Assembly (NCBI GenBank): GCA_027322375.1
Contig: DAHVRS010000246.1
Location: forward strand, 1-24,016
DNA from: Brachybacterium sp.
GTDB lineage: Bacteria; Actinomycetota; Actinomycetes; Actinomycetales; Dermabacteraceae
Length of the DNA stretch: 24,016 nt
Direction of reading: 5' to 3'
Under the pieces are notes generated by a model. The model made no database searches, was not told where the DNA came from, and worked only from the letters and a program-made list of their open reading frames with translations. Position numbers and translations under genes: made by a program. Shown one piece after another: positions 8,006-15,120 of this stretch (position 1 is its first letter; each line of letters starts with the position of its first letter).

Positions 8006-9354
8006 TTGGCCTGCCCGTCGGCGCTGTCGCGCTCGGAGGCGAGGCGGAAGAGGACCTCGCCGGCGTGGTCGATGACCAGGGTGTCGGGGTCGTTGCGCAG
8101 CGCCTCGATGTCGAGGGAGGCGGGGTCCATGTGCAGAACGTTGTGCACCTCGCATTCCTCCTTCGGGATGGAGGTGGCGAAGTAGCGGTTCACGCGCTGC
8201 TTCTCCTCGCCGGTGTCGGGGTCGTAGGTGCCGAGCCCCGTGACGTGCGTGGAGTGGGCGAGCTCGCCCCAGGGGTGGTCCTTGAACCGGTCCCACTGCT
8301 TCGTGAAGTACTCGATGTCGTGATAGCCGATGTCGCGGATGCCGGGGTGCATCGCGGCGACTTCGGTGATGTGCGGGGCGTAGATGATGACGTCGCCGCC
8401 GTCGGCGCAGACGGGCTCGGACTTGTAGAAGCCCTTCGCGCCGGTCCACATGTCCTCGTACATCTCCGGGACGAGCGCGACGATCCGCTTGTAGGGCTTG
8501 TCGACGTAGGTGATGTGGGTCTGCGCGGAGACCTTCGCCATCGCGGCCCAGGCGGCCTGCGGGTCGCCGAACGCGATCGCGCCGAGCTCCTGGCCGCCCT
8601 CAGCAACATCCATGGTGAAGGCGTACTTCTCGGCAGGGATCAACTCGCTCGCGGCGTCGATGAGCTGGCGCACCGGGGTGATGCCGAGGGTGCCGATGAT
8701 GCGGCTGGCGGTGATGAGCGCGCCCACCCAGTGGGAGATGTCGATGACGTCATGCACCGAGCAGCCAGGGAAGAAGTACTTGTTGCCGCCGGAGAAGCCC
8801 ACGACCTCGTGCGGGAAGACGGGGCCCACGACGAGGTTCACGTCCGACTCGACGCACAGCTTGTTGATCTGCACGTGCATCGGCACATCGGTGAGCAGCC
8901 CGCCGGTGAGGTCCGCGATCTGCTCCGCGGGGATGACGCCGAGGTCCGCGATCTGGGAGGGGTCATCCCAGGCGTGGTTCAGCACCGTCCAGCCGGGGTA
9001 GGTCGCCGCGGCGCCGCGCTCGGTCGCGCCGAGCAGCTGGTCGATAGCGGGCTCGCTCATCGCGGCGTGGGTGCCGAGCGCGATGAGCACGGTGACGGAG
9101 GTGGCGCGGCCGTCGAGCGCGGCATGGACCGCGGGCAGCACCTTCGGGAGAGGGACGGACCGGGTGCCGTCGGGGATGATCAGGCAGACGCTCTTGCCGT
9201 CCAGATCGGCGGCGACGAGCTGCTCGGAGACGAAGCCGGTGATCTGCTCGTCGGTGAGGATCCCTTCCGGTCCGCCGAGCTGCGCGGCACGTTCCGCGAG
9301 ACCCTCGGGGATCGGGTGGATCGTGGGCTGCTGGGTCGCCGTCGTCTCGCTCAT
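8002..9354 (-). CDS. larA: LarA-family nickel-pincer racemase/epimerase
   Basis: The 450-residue protein is a LarA homologue (lactate racemase catalytic domain, DUF2088). These enzymes racemise or epimerise 2-hydroxyacids by hydride transfer to a nickel-pincer nucleotide bound covalently to a lysine. Visible are PDGTR (61-65), GTH (H96), and the block PHEVVGFSGGNKYFFPG with H182 and K192, followed by H208 in DISHWVG. The H+10=K and H+26=H spacing equals that of the characterised enzyme (H174, K184, H200). The family includes enzymes for lactate, malate, hydroxyglutarate, phenyllactate and sugar acids, so the substrate is open. The ATG at 9354 has no clear Shine-Dalgarno but sits just downstream of a -10-like hexamer, suggesting a leaderless message. 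Confidence 0.92.
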   Translation of the reverse strand: MSETTATQQPTIHPIPEGLAERAAQLGGPEGILTDEQITGFVSEQLVAADLDGKSVCLIIPDGTRSVPLPKVLPAVHAALDGRATSVTVLIALGTHAAMSEPAIDQLLGATERGAAATYPGWTVLNHAWDDPSQIADLGVIPAEQIADLTGGLLTDVPMHVQINKLCVESDVNLVVGPVFPHEVVGFSGGNKYFFPGCSVHDVIDISHWVGALITASRIIGTLGITPVRQLIDAASELIPAEKYAFTMDVAEGGQELGAIAFGDPQAAWAAMAKVSAQTHITYVDKPYKRIVALVPEMYEDMWTGAKGFYKSEPVCADGGDVIIYAPHITEVAAMHPGIRDIGYHDIEYFTKQWDRFKDHPWGELAHSTHVTGLGTYDPDTGEEKQRVNRYFATSIPKEECEVHNVLHMDPASLDIEALRNDPDTLVIDHAGEVLFRLASERDSADGQAK

Positions 9355-9360
9355 AGCGCC

Positions 9361-9389
9361 ATGATGCTCGCTCTGACCGGGGACGACAA
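9361..9389 (-). promoter_or_regulatory. Candidate leaderless promoter of larA
   Basis: On the minus strand TTGTCG (9389-9384) is followed after 17 bp by CATCAT (9366-9361), each matching four of six consensus bases. The -10 ends six bases before the larA ATG, placing the transcription start at or next to the A of ATG. The lack of a Shine-Dalgarno before larA agrees with this. Confidence 0.4.
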
Positions 9390-9606
9390 GGAACGCCCGG
9401 CTGTTGCCATGGGGTCTGGGGAGCGGTTCCCCGGCCGAACCTCAGCCGAGCCCTTCCTCCGCTCGTCGCTGCTCGCGCCGGGATGCGCGAGCCGGTCATG
9501 ACGATCCCCTAGGACGCGGAGCAAGCCGCTGCCGAGTGGCTCGCCGAGCAGGGCTGCGGTTGAGAGCGCCCCGGGGGACGGCGCTCCGCCCCTGACCGCC
9601 ACCTAC
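9390..9606. other. Divergent larA/dtxR-like intergenic region with two inverted repeats
   Basis: I see no gene here. GCTCGCGC (9471-9478) and GCGCGAGC (9485-9492) form a perfect 8-bp inverted repeat with a 6-bp centre. GAGCGCC (9564-9570) and GGCGCTC (9580-9586) form a perfect 7-bp one with a 9-bp centre, the latter about 35 bp before the regulator start. Either could be an operator or a hairpin. A short frame at 9513-9563 is too small to call. Confidence 0.4.
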
Positions 9607-9612
9607 TACCGT
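9607..9612 (+). promoter_or_regulatory. Candidate -10 element of the dtxR-like gene
   Basis: TACCGT fits the actinobacterial TANNNT pattern and ends seven bases before the ATG at 9620, again a leaderless geometry. No good -35 hexamer is visible, and there is no Shine-Dalgarno before the ATG. Confidence 0.3.
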
Positions 9613-9619
9613 GTGCCCC

Positions 9620-10306
9620 ATGTCCGTCTCCGAGCTGTCGACCAGCGCCCAGAACTACCTCAAGGCCGTGTGGAGCCTCGGCGAATGGTCCGAGGAGCCG
9701 GTCACCGTCTCGGCGATCGCGGAGCGGGTGGGGGTGCGACTCTCGAGCGTCTCCGATGCGATGCGGAAGCTCGGCGAGCAGGGGCTCATCGAGCACACCC
9801 GCTACGGCGCGATCGCGCTGACCGGACAGGGGCGCGCGCACGCGCTGGCGATGGTGCGGCGGCATCGGCTGATCGAGACGTTCCTGGTGCGGGATCTCGG
9901 CTATGGCTGGGAGGAGGTCCACGACGAGGCGGAGCAGCTCGAGCACGCTGTCTCCGACCTGCTCATCGAGCGGCTCGACGCCCATCTGGGCCGCCCCTCC
10001 CGCGATCCGCACGGTGATCCGATCCCGGCGGCCGACGGGTCCGTGGACCAGCCGGATGCGCACCGGCTCTCCTCCTTCCCGGCGGGGTCGCGGGTGCGCA
10101 TCGAGCGCCTCTCCGACGCGGATCCGCGCCTGCTCTCCTTCTGCGCCGCTCAGGACATCGTGGTGGGGGCGGAGCTCGAGATCCGTGAGGGGCCGGAGTT
10201 CTCCGACGCGCTCGAGGTGTCGGTGAAGGGTTCCCCCGATCCGGTGCCGCTGGGCCGCTCGGCGACCGACGCGATCTGGGCGTCGGCCCTCCCCTCCGCC
10301 GACTGA
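9620..10306 (+). CDS. DtxR-family metalloregulator, MntR-like
   Basis: This 228-residue protein has the three-part DtxR architecture. The winged helix is in residues 1-70 (SAIAERVGVRLSSVSDAMRK as HTH), dimerisation/metal-binding in about 75-140, and an SH3/FeoA-like domain at the end. Against DtxR of C. diphtheriae, the ancillary ligands H79, E83 and H98 correspond to H82, E86 and H101, and E105/H106 to E108/H109, but Cys102 is replaced by E105. Glu at that place is the MntR pattern, so manganese sensing is likely rather than iron. The gene is convergent with the metal ABC operon and overlaps its permease by 157 bp. It probably represses that operon through the palindrome at 12873-12892. Confidence 0.9.
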   Translation: MSVSELSTSAQNYLKAVWSLGEWSEEPVTVSAIAERVGVRLSSVSDAMRKLGEQGLIEHTRYGAIALTGQGRAHALAMVRRHRLIETFLVRDLGYGWEEVHDEAEQLEHAVSDLLIERLDAHLGRPSRDPHGDPIPAADGSVDQPDAHRLSSFPAGSRVRIERLSDADPRLLSFCAAQDIVVGAELEIREGPEFSDALEVSVKGSPDPVPLGRSATDAIWASALPSAD

Positions 10307-11163
10307 GCCGTTCCGCTCCCCCGCCGCCCCCGATGCCGGGCGATCAGCCCGTGACGCGGCGCAAAGACATGCGCGAGGGTGAAGAACCCGGCCTGGACCA
10401 GCACGATCAGGCCGCCGGAGGAGGCGTCTAGCCAGTAGCTCGCGAGGATGCCGAGCACGGCTGCGGAGACCGAGAGGGTCGGCGGGATGAGCAGCATGCG
10501 GCTGAAGCGGTCGGTGAGCAGCCGCGCGGTCGCGCCGGGGACGATGAGCATCGCGACCACGAGGATCACGCCCACCACCTGCAGCGTGACCACTGCCGTG
10601 AGGGCCAGCAGCATCAGCAGCAGGGCGCCGAGCCGGCGCGGTGACAGTCCGATCGCTCGGGCGTGCGTGGGGTCGAAGGCGAAGAGGGTCAGGTCGCGTC
10701 GGCGCAGCAGGAGCAGCGCGAGGGCGAGCGCGGCCAGCAGCGCGATCTGCAGCAGGTCCGCGCGCGAGACACCGAGGATGCTGCCGAAGAGGATGTGGCT
10801 GAGGTCCGTGTGGCTCGGGGTGATCGAGACCAGCACCAGTCCGAGGGCGAACAGGGTCGTGAACACGATCCCGATCGCGGCGTCCTCGGCGACGCGGCGT
10901 GACTCGCGGACCGCGCCGATGGGCACCACGGCGAGCAGCCCGAACACGAGCGCGCCGAGCGCGAAGGGCAGGCCGAGGGCGTAGGAGAGGACCACGCCGG
11001 GCAGGACTGCGTGGGAGACCGCATCCCCCATGAGCGACCAGCCGATGAGCACCAGCCAGCAGGACAGCAGCGCGCAAACCACGGCGGCGATCGAGGCGGC
11101 CCCGAGCGCCCGCAGCATGAAGTCGTACTGCAGCGGCTCGGTGAGCAGGTCGAGCACGGTCAT
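10150..11163 (-). CDS. Metal ABC transporter permease (Mn/Zn type, ABC-3 family)
   Basis: The 337-residue protein has the usual multi-helix ABC-3 permease body, with LMGDAVSHAVLPGVVLSY near residue 45 as the family hallmark. It forms the membrane channel of the importer. Residues 1 to about 285 are the normal family length. Residues 286-337 are a hydrophilic Ser/Ala/Gly-rich tail encoded entirely opposite the 3' end of the dtxR-like gene, which suggests that an original stop was lost. The ATG (11161-11163) overlaps the ATPase stop as ATGA. It is the third gene of the binding protein-ATPase-permease operon. Confidence 0.93.
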   Translation of the reverse strand: MTVLDLLTEPLQYDFMLRALGAASIAAVVCALLSCWLVLIGWSLMGDAVSHAVLPGVVLSYALGLPFALGALVFGLLAVVPIGAVRESRRVAEDAAIGIVFTTLFALGLVLVSITPSHTDLSHILFGSILGVSRADLLQIALLAALALALLLLRRRDLTLFAFDPTHARAIGLSPRRLGALLLMLLALTAVVTLQVVGVILVVAMLIVPGATARLLTDRFSRMLLIPPTLSVSAAVLGILASYWLDASSGGLIVLVQAGFFTLAHVFAPRHGLIARHRGRRGSGTAQSAEGRADAQIASVAERPSGTGSGEPFTDTSSASENSGPSRISSSAPTTMS

Positions 11164-11918
11164 CGCACAGCCTCCTGCCGGGTCTGGGGGTCGAGCTGTA
11201 GGGCGAGGGGGTCCAATCCGAAGGCGCGGGCGAGCATCGCGGGCTCGAGCGCCTCGGCCACGGGGCCGTGGAACAGGAGCCGGCGCCGCAGCAGCACAGC
11301 GATGTCGGCGAGGGCGGGCAGTGCCTGGAGGTCGTGGGTGGAGACGAGCACCGTGCAGCCATCGGCCGCGAGCTCGCGCAGCACGGTGACCAGCAGGGCC
11401 TCGCTGCGCTTGTCGACCCCGGCGAAGGGCTCATCGAGCAGGAGAGTGCGGGCGCCCTGAGCGAGGCCACGGGCCACGAAGGCCCGTCGGCGCTGCCCGC
11501 CGGAGAGCTGGCCGATCGGCCGACTGGCGAGCTCAGTGAGCTCGACCCGCGCGAGCGCCTCGGCGACCGCGCGGCGGTCGTCGGGGCGGGGCCGACGGGT
11601 CAGGCCCTGGTGGCCGTAGCGGCCCATCATCACCACGTCCGCGACGCTGACGGGGAAGGAGGCGTCGATCGCCTCGCCCTGGGGGACATAGCCGATGGTG
11701 CCTCGGCGGCGGGCGCGGGCGGGCTCCACGCCGTCCAGCAGGATCCGTCCGGAGGTGGCGGGGACGGAGCCCATGAGTGCGCCGAACAGGGTGGACTTCC
11801 CGGCACCGTTCATGCCGACCAGACCCGTCACCTCCCCGGCGGCGATGTGCACGCTGAGCCCGTCCAGGGCGGTGACCTCGCCGTAGCGGACCGTGAGGTC
11901 CTCGACGTGGATGCTCAT
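11160..11918 (-). CDS. Metal ABC transporter ATP-binding protein
   Basis: The 252-residue ABC ATPase has Walker A GMNGAGKST (35-43), Q-loop Q80, signature LSGGQ (138-142), Walker B LLLDEP (159-164) and an H-loop in STHD. It powers metal uptake on the cytoplasmic face of the permease. The ATG at 11918 overlaps the stop of the binding-protein gene (11915-11918, ATGA), and its own stop overlaps the permease start the same way, so all three transporter genes are translationally coupled. Sequence style and partners fit the Mn/Zn/Fe chelate cluster of ABC importers. Confidence 0.93.
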   Translation of the reverse strand: MSIHVEDLTVRYGEVTALDGLSVHIAAGEVTGLVGMNGAGKSTLFGALMGSVPATSGRILLDGVEPARARRRGTIGYVPQGEAIDASFPVSVADVVMMGRYGHQGLTRRPRPDDRRAVAEALARVELTELASRPIGQLSGGQRRRAFVARGLAQGARTLLLDEPFAGVDKRSEALLVTVLRELAADGCTVLVSTHDLQALPALADIAVLLRRRLLFHGPVAEALEPAMLARAFGLDPLALQLDPQTRQEAVR

Positions 11919-12841
11919 GCCTGTCCCCCCGTCCCGGTCAGGCCCGCGACGATGGCGTCCGCGTCGTGGCGGAGCAGCTCGAGGTAGGTGGGGACGGGGC
12001 CGCCCGGCTCGGAGAGGGAGTCGACGTAGAGGGTGCCGCCGAAGCGGGCGCCGGTCGCCTCGACGACCTGCTGCATCGGGGCGTCGGAGACGGTCGATTC
12101 GCAGAACACGGCCGGGACGTCCTGGTCACGGACGGTCTCGATGAGTGCGGCGATCTGCTGCGGGGTGGCCTGCTGCTCGGCGTTGACGGGCCAGATGTAG
12201 TGCTCCTCGAGTCCCACGTCGCGGGCGAGATAGGAGAACGCTCCCTCGCAGGTGACGAGCACTCGCTGCGGCTCGGGGAGGGCGCCGACGGTCTCGACGA
12301 GCTCGTCGTGGATCTGCTGGAGCTGCTGGGAGTAGGCCTCGCCGTTGCTCGCGAAGTCCTCGGCGTGCGCGGGGTCGAGCTCGCTGAAGGCGGTGACCAT
12401 GTTGTCGACGTAGAGCTGCGCGGCCTCGGGGCTCATCCACGCGTGGGGGTTCGGGGTGCCGGGGGCGCCGGCGATGTCGAGCACCTCGACGCCCTCGGAG
12501 ACCACCGCGTGCGGCGCCTCAGCGCTCTCGACGAACTGGGCGAACCAGGCCTCGAGGTGCAGGCCGTTGTCGAGGATGAGGTCCGCCTCGGAGGCCTTGG
12601 CGATGTCTCCGGGGGTGGGTTCGTAGCCGTGGATCTCAGCACCGGGCTTGGTGATCGACTCGATGCGCAGGTGCTCGCCGGCGACGTTCTGCGCGATGTC
12701 CTGCAGGACGGTGAAGGTCGTGAGCACGACGGGGACGTCCCCGTCGTCTCCGCCTGCCGCGCTTCCGCATCCGGCCAGCAGCATCACCAGCGCCGCCGCC
12801 ATCGCCACGGCCTTCGCCCTGGCCCGTCCGCCATGCCTCAT
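11915..12841 (-). CDS. Metal-binding lipoprotein of ABC importer, probably manganese
   Basis: The 308-residue protein is a cluster A-I (TroA/PsaA/ZnuA) solute-binding protein. A basic N-terminus and hydrophobic segment end in the lipobox LAGC with C25 as the lipidated residue, so it is anchored outside the membrane. The four expected metal ligands are H71 (IHGYEP), H133 (NPHAW), E199 (TCEGAFSYLA) and D274 (YVDS). Glu at the third position is the manganese/iron pattern (PsaA, MntC); zinc proteins usually have His there, and the His-rich loop of ZnuA is absent. The ATG at 12841 has GAGG seven bases upstream; an open frame further 5' lacks a signal peptide. The operator at 12873-12892 precedes it. 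Confidence 0.9.
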   Translation of the reverse strand: MRHGGRARAKAVAMAAALVMLLAGCGSAAGGDDGDVPVVLTTFTVLQDIAQNVAGEHLRIESITKPGAEIHGYEPTPGDIAKASEADLILDNGLHLEAWFAQFVESAEAPHAVVSEGVEVLDIAGAPGTPNPHAWMSPEAAQLYVDNMVTAFSELDPAHAEDFASNGEAYSQQLQQIHDELVETVGALPEPQRVLVTCEGAFSYLARDVGLEEHYIWPVNAEQQATPQQIAALIETVRDQDVPAVFCESTVSDAPMQQVVEATGARFGGTLYVDSLSEPGGPVPTYLELLRHDADAIVAGLTGTGGQA

Positions 12842-12872
12842 GCACACACCTCTTCGCGCCGTCTGACTCCAT

Positions 12873-12892
12873 AAGTTCGGTATGCCGAACTT
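12873..12892. promoter_or_regulatory. Candidate MntR/DtxR-type operator of the metal importer operon
   Basis: AAGTTCGGTATGCCGAACTT is a 20-bp palindrome with 9 of 10 pairs complementary, 32 bp upstream of the lipoprotein ATG and in A/T-richer promoter-like sequence. Size and position fit a DtxR-family operator, and the obvious candidate regulator is encoded at 9620-10306. The motif is not the classical DtxR/IdeR TTAGG-type box. Confidence 0.7.
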
Positions 12893-12962
12893 TTCTGAGG
12901 GAACTCTCGCACACCTCTGCGGCGGAGTCACGCATCGGTGCGTGTGGTGTCGGCGGCGTCGT

Positions 12963-13024
12963 CCTCACTCGATCGAGTGAGGCGCTCAGTTCATGGAGTG
13001 AGGAGCTGATCGAATCGAGTGACG
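12963..13024. promoter_or_regulatory. Three-unit operator-like array with 21-bp pitch
   Basis: CCTCACTCGATCGAGTGAGG (12963-12982) is a perfect 20-bp palindrome. Its right half-site recurs as TGGAGTGAGG (12994-13003) and TCGAGTGACG (13015-13024). The half-sites start at 12973, 12994 and 13015, exactly 21 bp or two helical turns apart, and the second unit keeps a partial inverted partner (7 of 10). The array ends about 34 bp before a -10-like hexamer (13058-13063), where an activator or cooperative repressor would bind. Confidence 0.6.
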
Positions 13025-13057
13025 TCGCCGAGGGGTGCGCCGCTGCCTGCAGCTGAC

Positions 13058-13063
13058 TACTGT
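13058..13063 (+). promoter_or_regulatory. Candidate -10 element of the RibD_C gene
   Basis: TACTGT fits TANNNT and would start transcription near 13070, the first base of the hairpin that follows. No convincing -35 hexamer is seen, consistent with activation from the upstream array. Confidence 0.35.
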
Positions 13064-13069
13064 GCACAC

Positions 13070-13118
13070 GACGGCCCCGGTGCATCGGGCACCCGGACGG
13101 GCACAGCCCGGGGCCGTC
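13070..13118 (+). other. Leader hairpin before the RibD_C gene
   Basis: GACGGCCCCGG (13070-13080) and CCGGGGCCGTC (13108-13118) are a perfect 11-bp inverted repeat around a 27-nt loop that can itself pair in part. It lies between the inferred transcription start and the AGGAGG at 13126-13131. No T-run follows. It could stabilise the message, control ribosome access or act as a weak attenuator. Confidence 0.5.
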
Positions 13119-13135
13119 TCACCCCAGGAGGGAAC

Positions 13136-13711
13136 TTGGCGCGAGAACTGGTCTGGACCGGCTTCATGACGCTCGACGGCATCGTCGACTCCCCCGGCGG
13201 GGTGGTGGAGGGGCATCCGCAAGGAGGCTGGGTGCTCAGCACCCCCTTCGACGAGGACGCCTTCTCCCTCAAGGGCGAGGAGATCGCGGAGACCTCCGCG
13301 CTCATGTTCGGCCGGCGCAGCTACGAGGCCTTCGCCCCGGTGTGGAACGGCTCCGCGGACCATGCCGGATACCAGGACATCCCGAAGATCGTCGTCTCCT
13401 CCTCGCTGGAGGAGGCGGATCTGCACGAGGGCTGGGGCGAGACGCGGATCCTCCGCTCCACCGAGGAGGTCGCCCAGGAGAAGGTGGGCGAGGGCGGAAC
13501 GATCTTCATCCACGGCAGCGCCGAGCTCGCGCGCCGGCTCGGCGAGGCGGGCCTGATCGACCGCTACCACCTGCTGCTGTTCCCTGTGACGCTGGGGACG
13601 GGCAAGAGGTTCCTGCCCACCTCGGAGCATGATCGTCAGGACCTGCGCCTGCGCGACTCCGCCGCCTACGCCAACGGCGTGGTGAAGCTCGTCTACGACG
13701 TGGTGCGCTGA
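13136..13711 (+). CDS. Dihydrofolate-reductase-family (RibD C-terminal domain) protein
   Basis: The 191-residue protein has the RibD_C/DHFR-like NADPH-binding fold. Visible are the opening strand and MTLDGIVDSPGG (11-22), LMFGRRSYEAF (57-67), KIVVSSS (84-90), the GGTIFIHGSAELARRL cofactor loop (120-135) and the terminal VVKLVYDVVR strand. Such stand-alone proteins (YyaP/YwjB type) are annotated as dihydrofolate reductase family but few have a known substrate. The start chosen is TTG at 13136, four to five bases after AGGAGG; ATG 13166 would remove the first strand. It is monocistronic, convergent with the kinase gene. Confidence 0.85.
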   Translation: MARELVWTGFMTLDGIVDSPGGVVEGHPQGGWVLSTPFDEDAFSLKGEEIAETSALMFGRRSYEAFAPVWNGSADHAGYQDIPKIVVSSSLEEADLHEGWGETRILRSTEEVAQEKVGEGGTIFIHGSAELARRLGEAGLIDRYHLLLFPVTLGTGKRFLPTSEHDRQDLRLRDSAAYANGVVKLVYDVVR

Positions 13712-13728
13712 CCGCCGCGGTCTCATCG

Positions 13729-13743
13729 GCCGACGGGGTCGGC
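13729..13743. terminator. Candidate bidirectional terminator hairpin
   Basis: GCCGAC and GTCGGC form a perfect 6-bp stem with a GGG loop in the 53-bp gap between two convergent genes. There is no T-run. Confidence 0.35.
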
Positions 13744-13764
13744 GTCCCCGCACGACGGACGGCT

Positions 13765-14296
13765 TCAGTCGATCGCGGGCGGCCAGCGGTCCGCGCGCCA
13801 CGCGTCCCAGTCCGCGAAGTCCGCGGGCGGTGCCGGGATCGGCTCGCTGCCATCGACCTCCTCCGGGGTGGGTCGCTGGAAGACGTCCGCCCAGGAAGCG
13901 AGTTCGGCCTCGGAGATCGGCCAGGTGGTGTGCGGCTCCTCAGCGAGGCGCCGGCCCAGACGGCGTCGCTGCTCGTCAAGGCCGACGTCGCAGAAGAGCA
14001 TCACGGCCTCGGCGCCGCGATCGACGGCGGCCTGTCGGAGGCTGGAGCGCTCGTCCTTGCCCCAGAGCCCGAAGTCGAGCACGACGCTCGTGCCGAGTTC
14101 GAGGGCGCGCAGCCGATCCCCACGAGCCGGCCCCGATGACGTCCGAGGCCTGCTCGGGGTTCTCGCTGCCGTAGAGCGCCTTCATCCACTCGTCCTTGGT
14201 GAGCCGCAGTGCGCGGTGCTCGGTCTCCAGCCGCCGCGCGGCGGTGGTCTTCCCGGTGCCGGGCAGGCCGACGGTGAGGAACAGGGTCGCGGGCAT
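13765..14296 (-). pseudogene. P-loop kinase-like ATPase (AAA_33 type) with two frame disruptions
   Basis: The N-terminal part starts at ATG 14296 after AGGAGG and encodes MPATLFLTVGLPGTGKTTAA, with Walker A GLPGTGKT, up to about EQASDVI. The C-terminal part (VVLDFGLWGKDERSSLRQ to WPPAID, ending at 13765) is in a different frame. Between them the third frame encodes GRLVGIG (about 14113-14134). Reading all three in order, with one base restored at 14131-14135 and one at 14112-14114, gives a continuous sequence DVI(E)GRLVGIGLRALELGTSVVLDFG. The protein would be about 177 residues and resemble zeta-toxin/chloramphenicol-phosphotransferase-like ATPases found next to methyltransferases. It lies three bases after the methyltransferase stop. 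Either a real pseudogene or two sequencing errors. Confidence 0.75.
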
Positions 14297-14299
14297 CGC

Positions 14300-15085
14300 T
14301 CAGGCCTCCTCATCCGACGGTCGCTCGGCGAGCACGTAGGCGGCCCGCACGGGGAAGGTCAGGTGGCCTTCGGCGTCCGCGAGGTCGGCTGCTCGCGCGG
14401 CGAGGAGCTCCTGGATCCGGTCACGGACCGGCGGGGTCTGCGCACGGACCACCGCGCCCGGGGTGGCGATCCCCGCTTCGAGGCCGGCCCACAGGTCCTC
14501 GGGACGGATCCGCCAGTCCCAGTGCAGGTCACAGGCCGTGAGCGCCTCGAGCTGCGCGTCCCGTGCGAGCTCCGCGAGCCCGTCGGCGCTGCGGTCGAAG
14601 TCCTCATCGGCCGGGAGCCGCTCCGGCGGTGGGAGCACGGCGCCAGCTGTCTCGAACACCTCTCTGAGCAGCGCGCTCCAGCTCGCCCCGCCTGCGGGCC
14701 AGATGGTCATCGCGAGGCGCCCGCCTGGGCGCAGCGCACGGCGCAGCTCGGCGTGCGCGGCGCGGGGGCGGCCGACGTGGTTGAGCACGAAGTTCGCGGC
14801 GATCGCACTCTCTCTCGCATCGGGGAGCGGCAGATCGGGCAGCGCGGCGCGGAGCACCTGCCCGCGCAGGCGCGCTCGGGCGGCCTCGACCATGGACTCG
14901 TCGGCATCCAGGGCCGTCACGGTGCGGCCGGCCCGTTCCGCCTGCTGGGCGAGCCGGCCGGTGCCGCAGCCGGCGTCGAGCAGGTCGCCGCCCGGCAGAT
15001 CGGCGAGGAGCCGCGCGGCGGCGCCGTCGCAGAGGGTCGCGAAGGAGCGATCGTAGGCCTCGGCGGTGGCGGTCCAGTCCCTCAT
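14300..15085 (-). CDS. Class I SAM-dependent methyltransferase
   Basis: The 261-residue protein has the Rossmann methyltransferase core. Motif I is LLDAGCGTG (35-43), the acidic end of strand 2 is ALDADESM (D60), and NFVLNHVGRP resembles motif IV, followed by LRPGGRLAMTIWP (motif V/VI region). The N-terminal WTATAEAYDRSF and a C-terminal helical cap are typical of small-molecule methyltransferases. The substrate is unknown. ATG 15085 has only a close GGGGG upstream; GTG 15103 is the alternative. It heads a two-gene unit with the kinase-like gene, whose Shine-Dalgarno lies inside its end. The promoter region is shared with the divergent gntR. Confidence 0.88.
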   Translation of the reverse strand: MRDWTATAEAYDRSFATLCDGAAARLLADLPGGDLLDAGCGTGRLAQQAERAGRTVTALDADESMVEAARARLRGQVLRAALPDLPLPDARESAIAANFVLNHVGRPRAAHAELRRALRPGGRLAMTIWPAGGASWSALLREVFETAGAVLPPPERLPADEDFDRSADGLAELARDAQLEALTACDLHWDWRIRPEDLWAGLEAGIATPGAVVRAQTPPVRDRIQELLAARAADLADAEGHLTFPVRAAYVLAERPSDEEA

Positions 15086-15120
15086 GCCCCCAGTGAACCG
15101 CACACCTCACTCAGCCTGAC

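Noticed and set aside
9513..9563. Short frame DAEQAAAEWLAEQGCG before the dtxR-like gene
   Set aside because: It is preceded directly by a stop and has no start or ribosome site; too short to call a gene or a remnant.
9509..11470. 653-codon minus-strand frame over the metal ABC genes and the regulator
   Set aside because: The ATPase, permease and regulator frames have all their motifs; this one has none.
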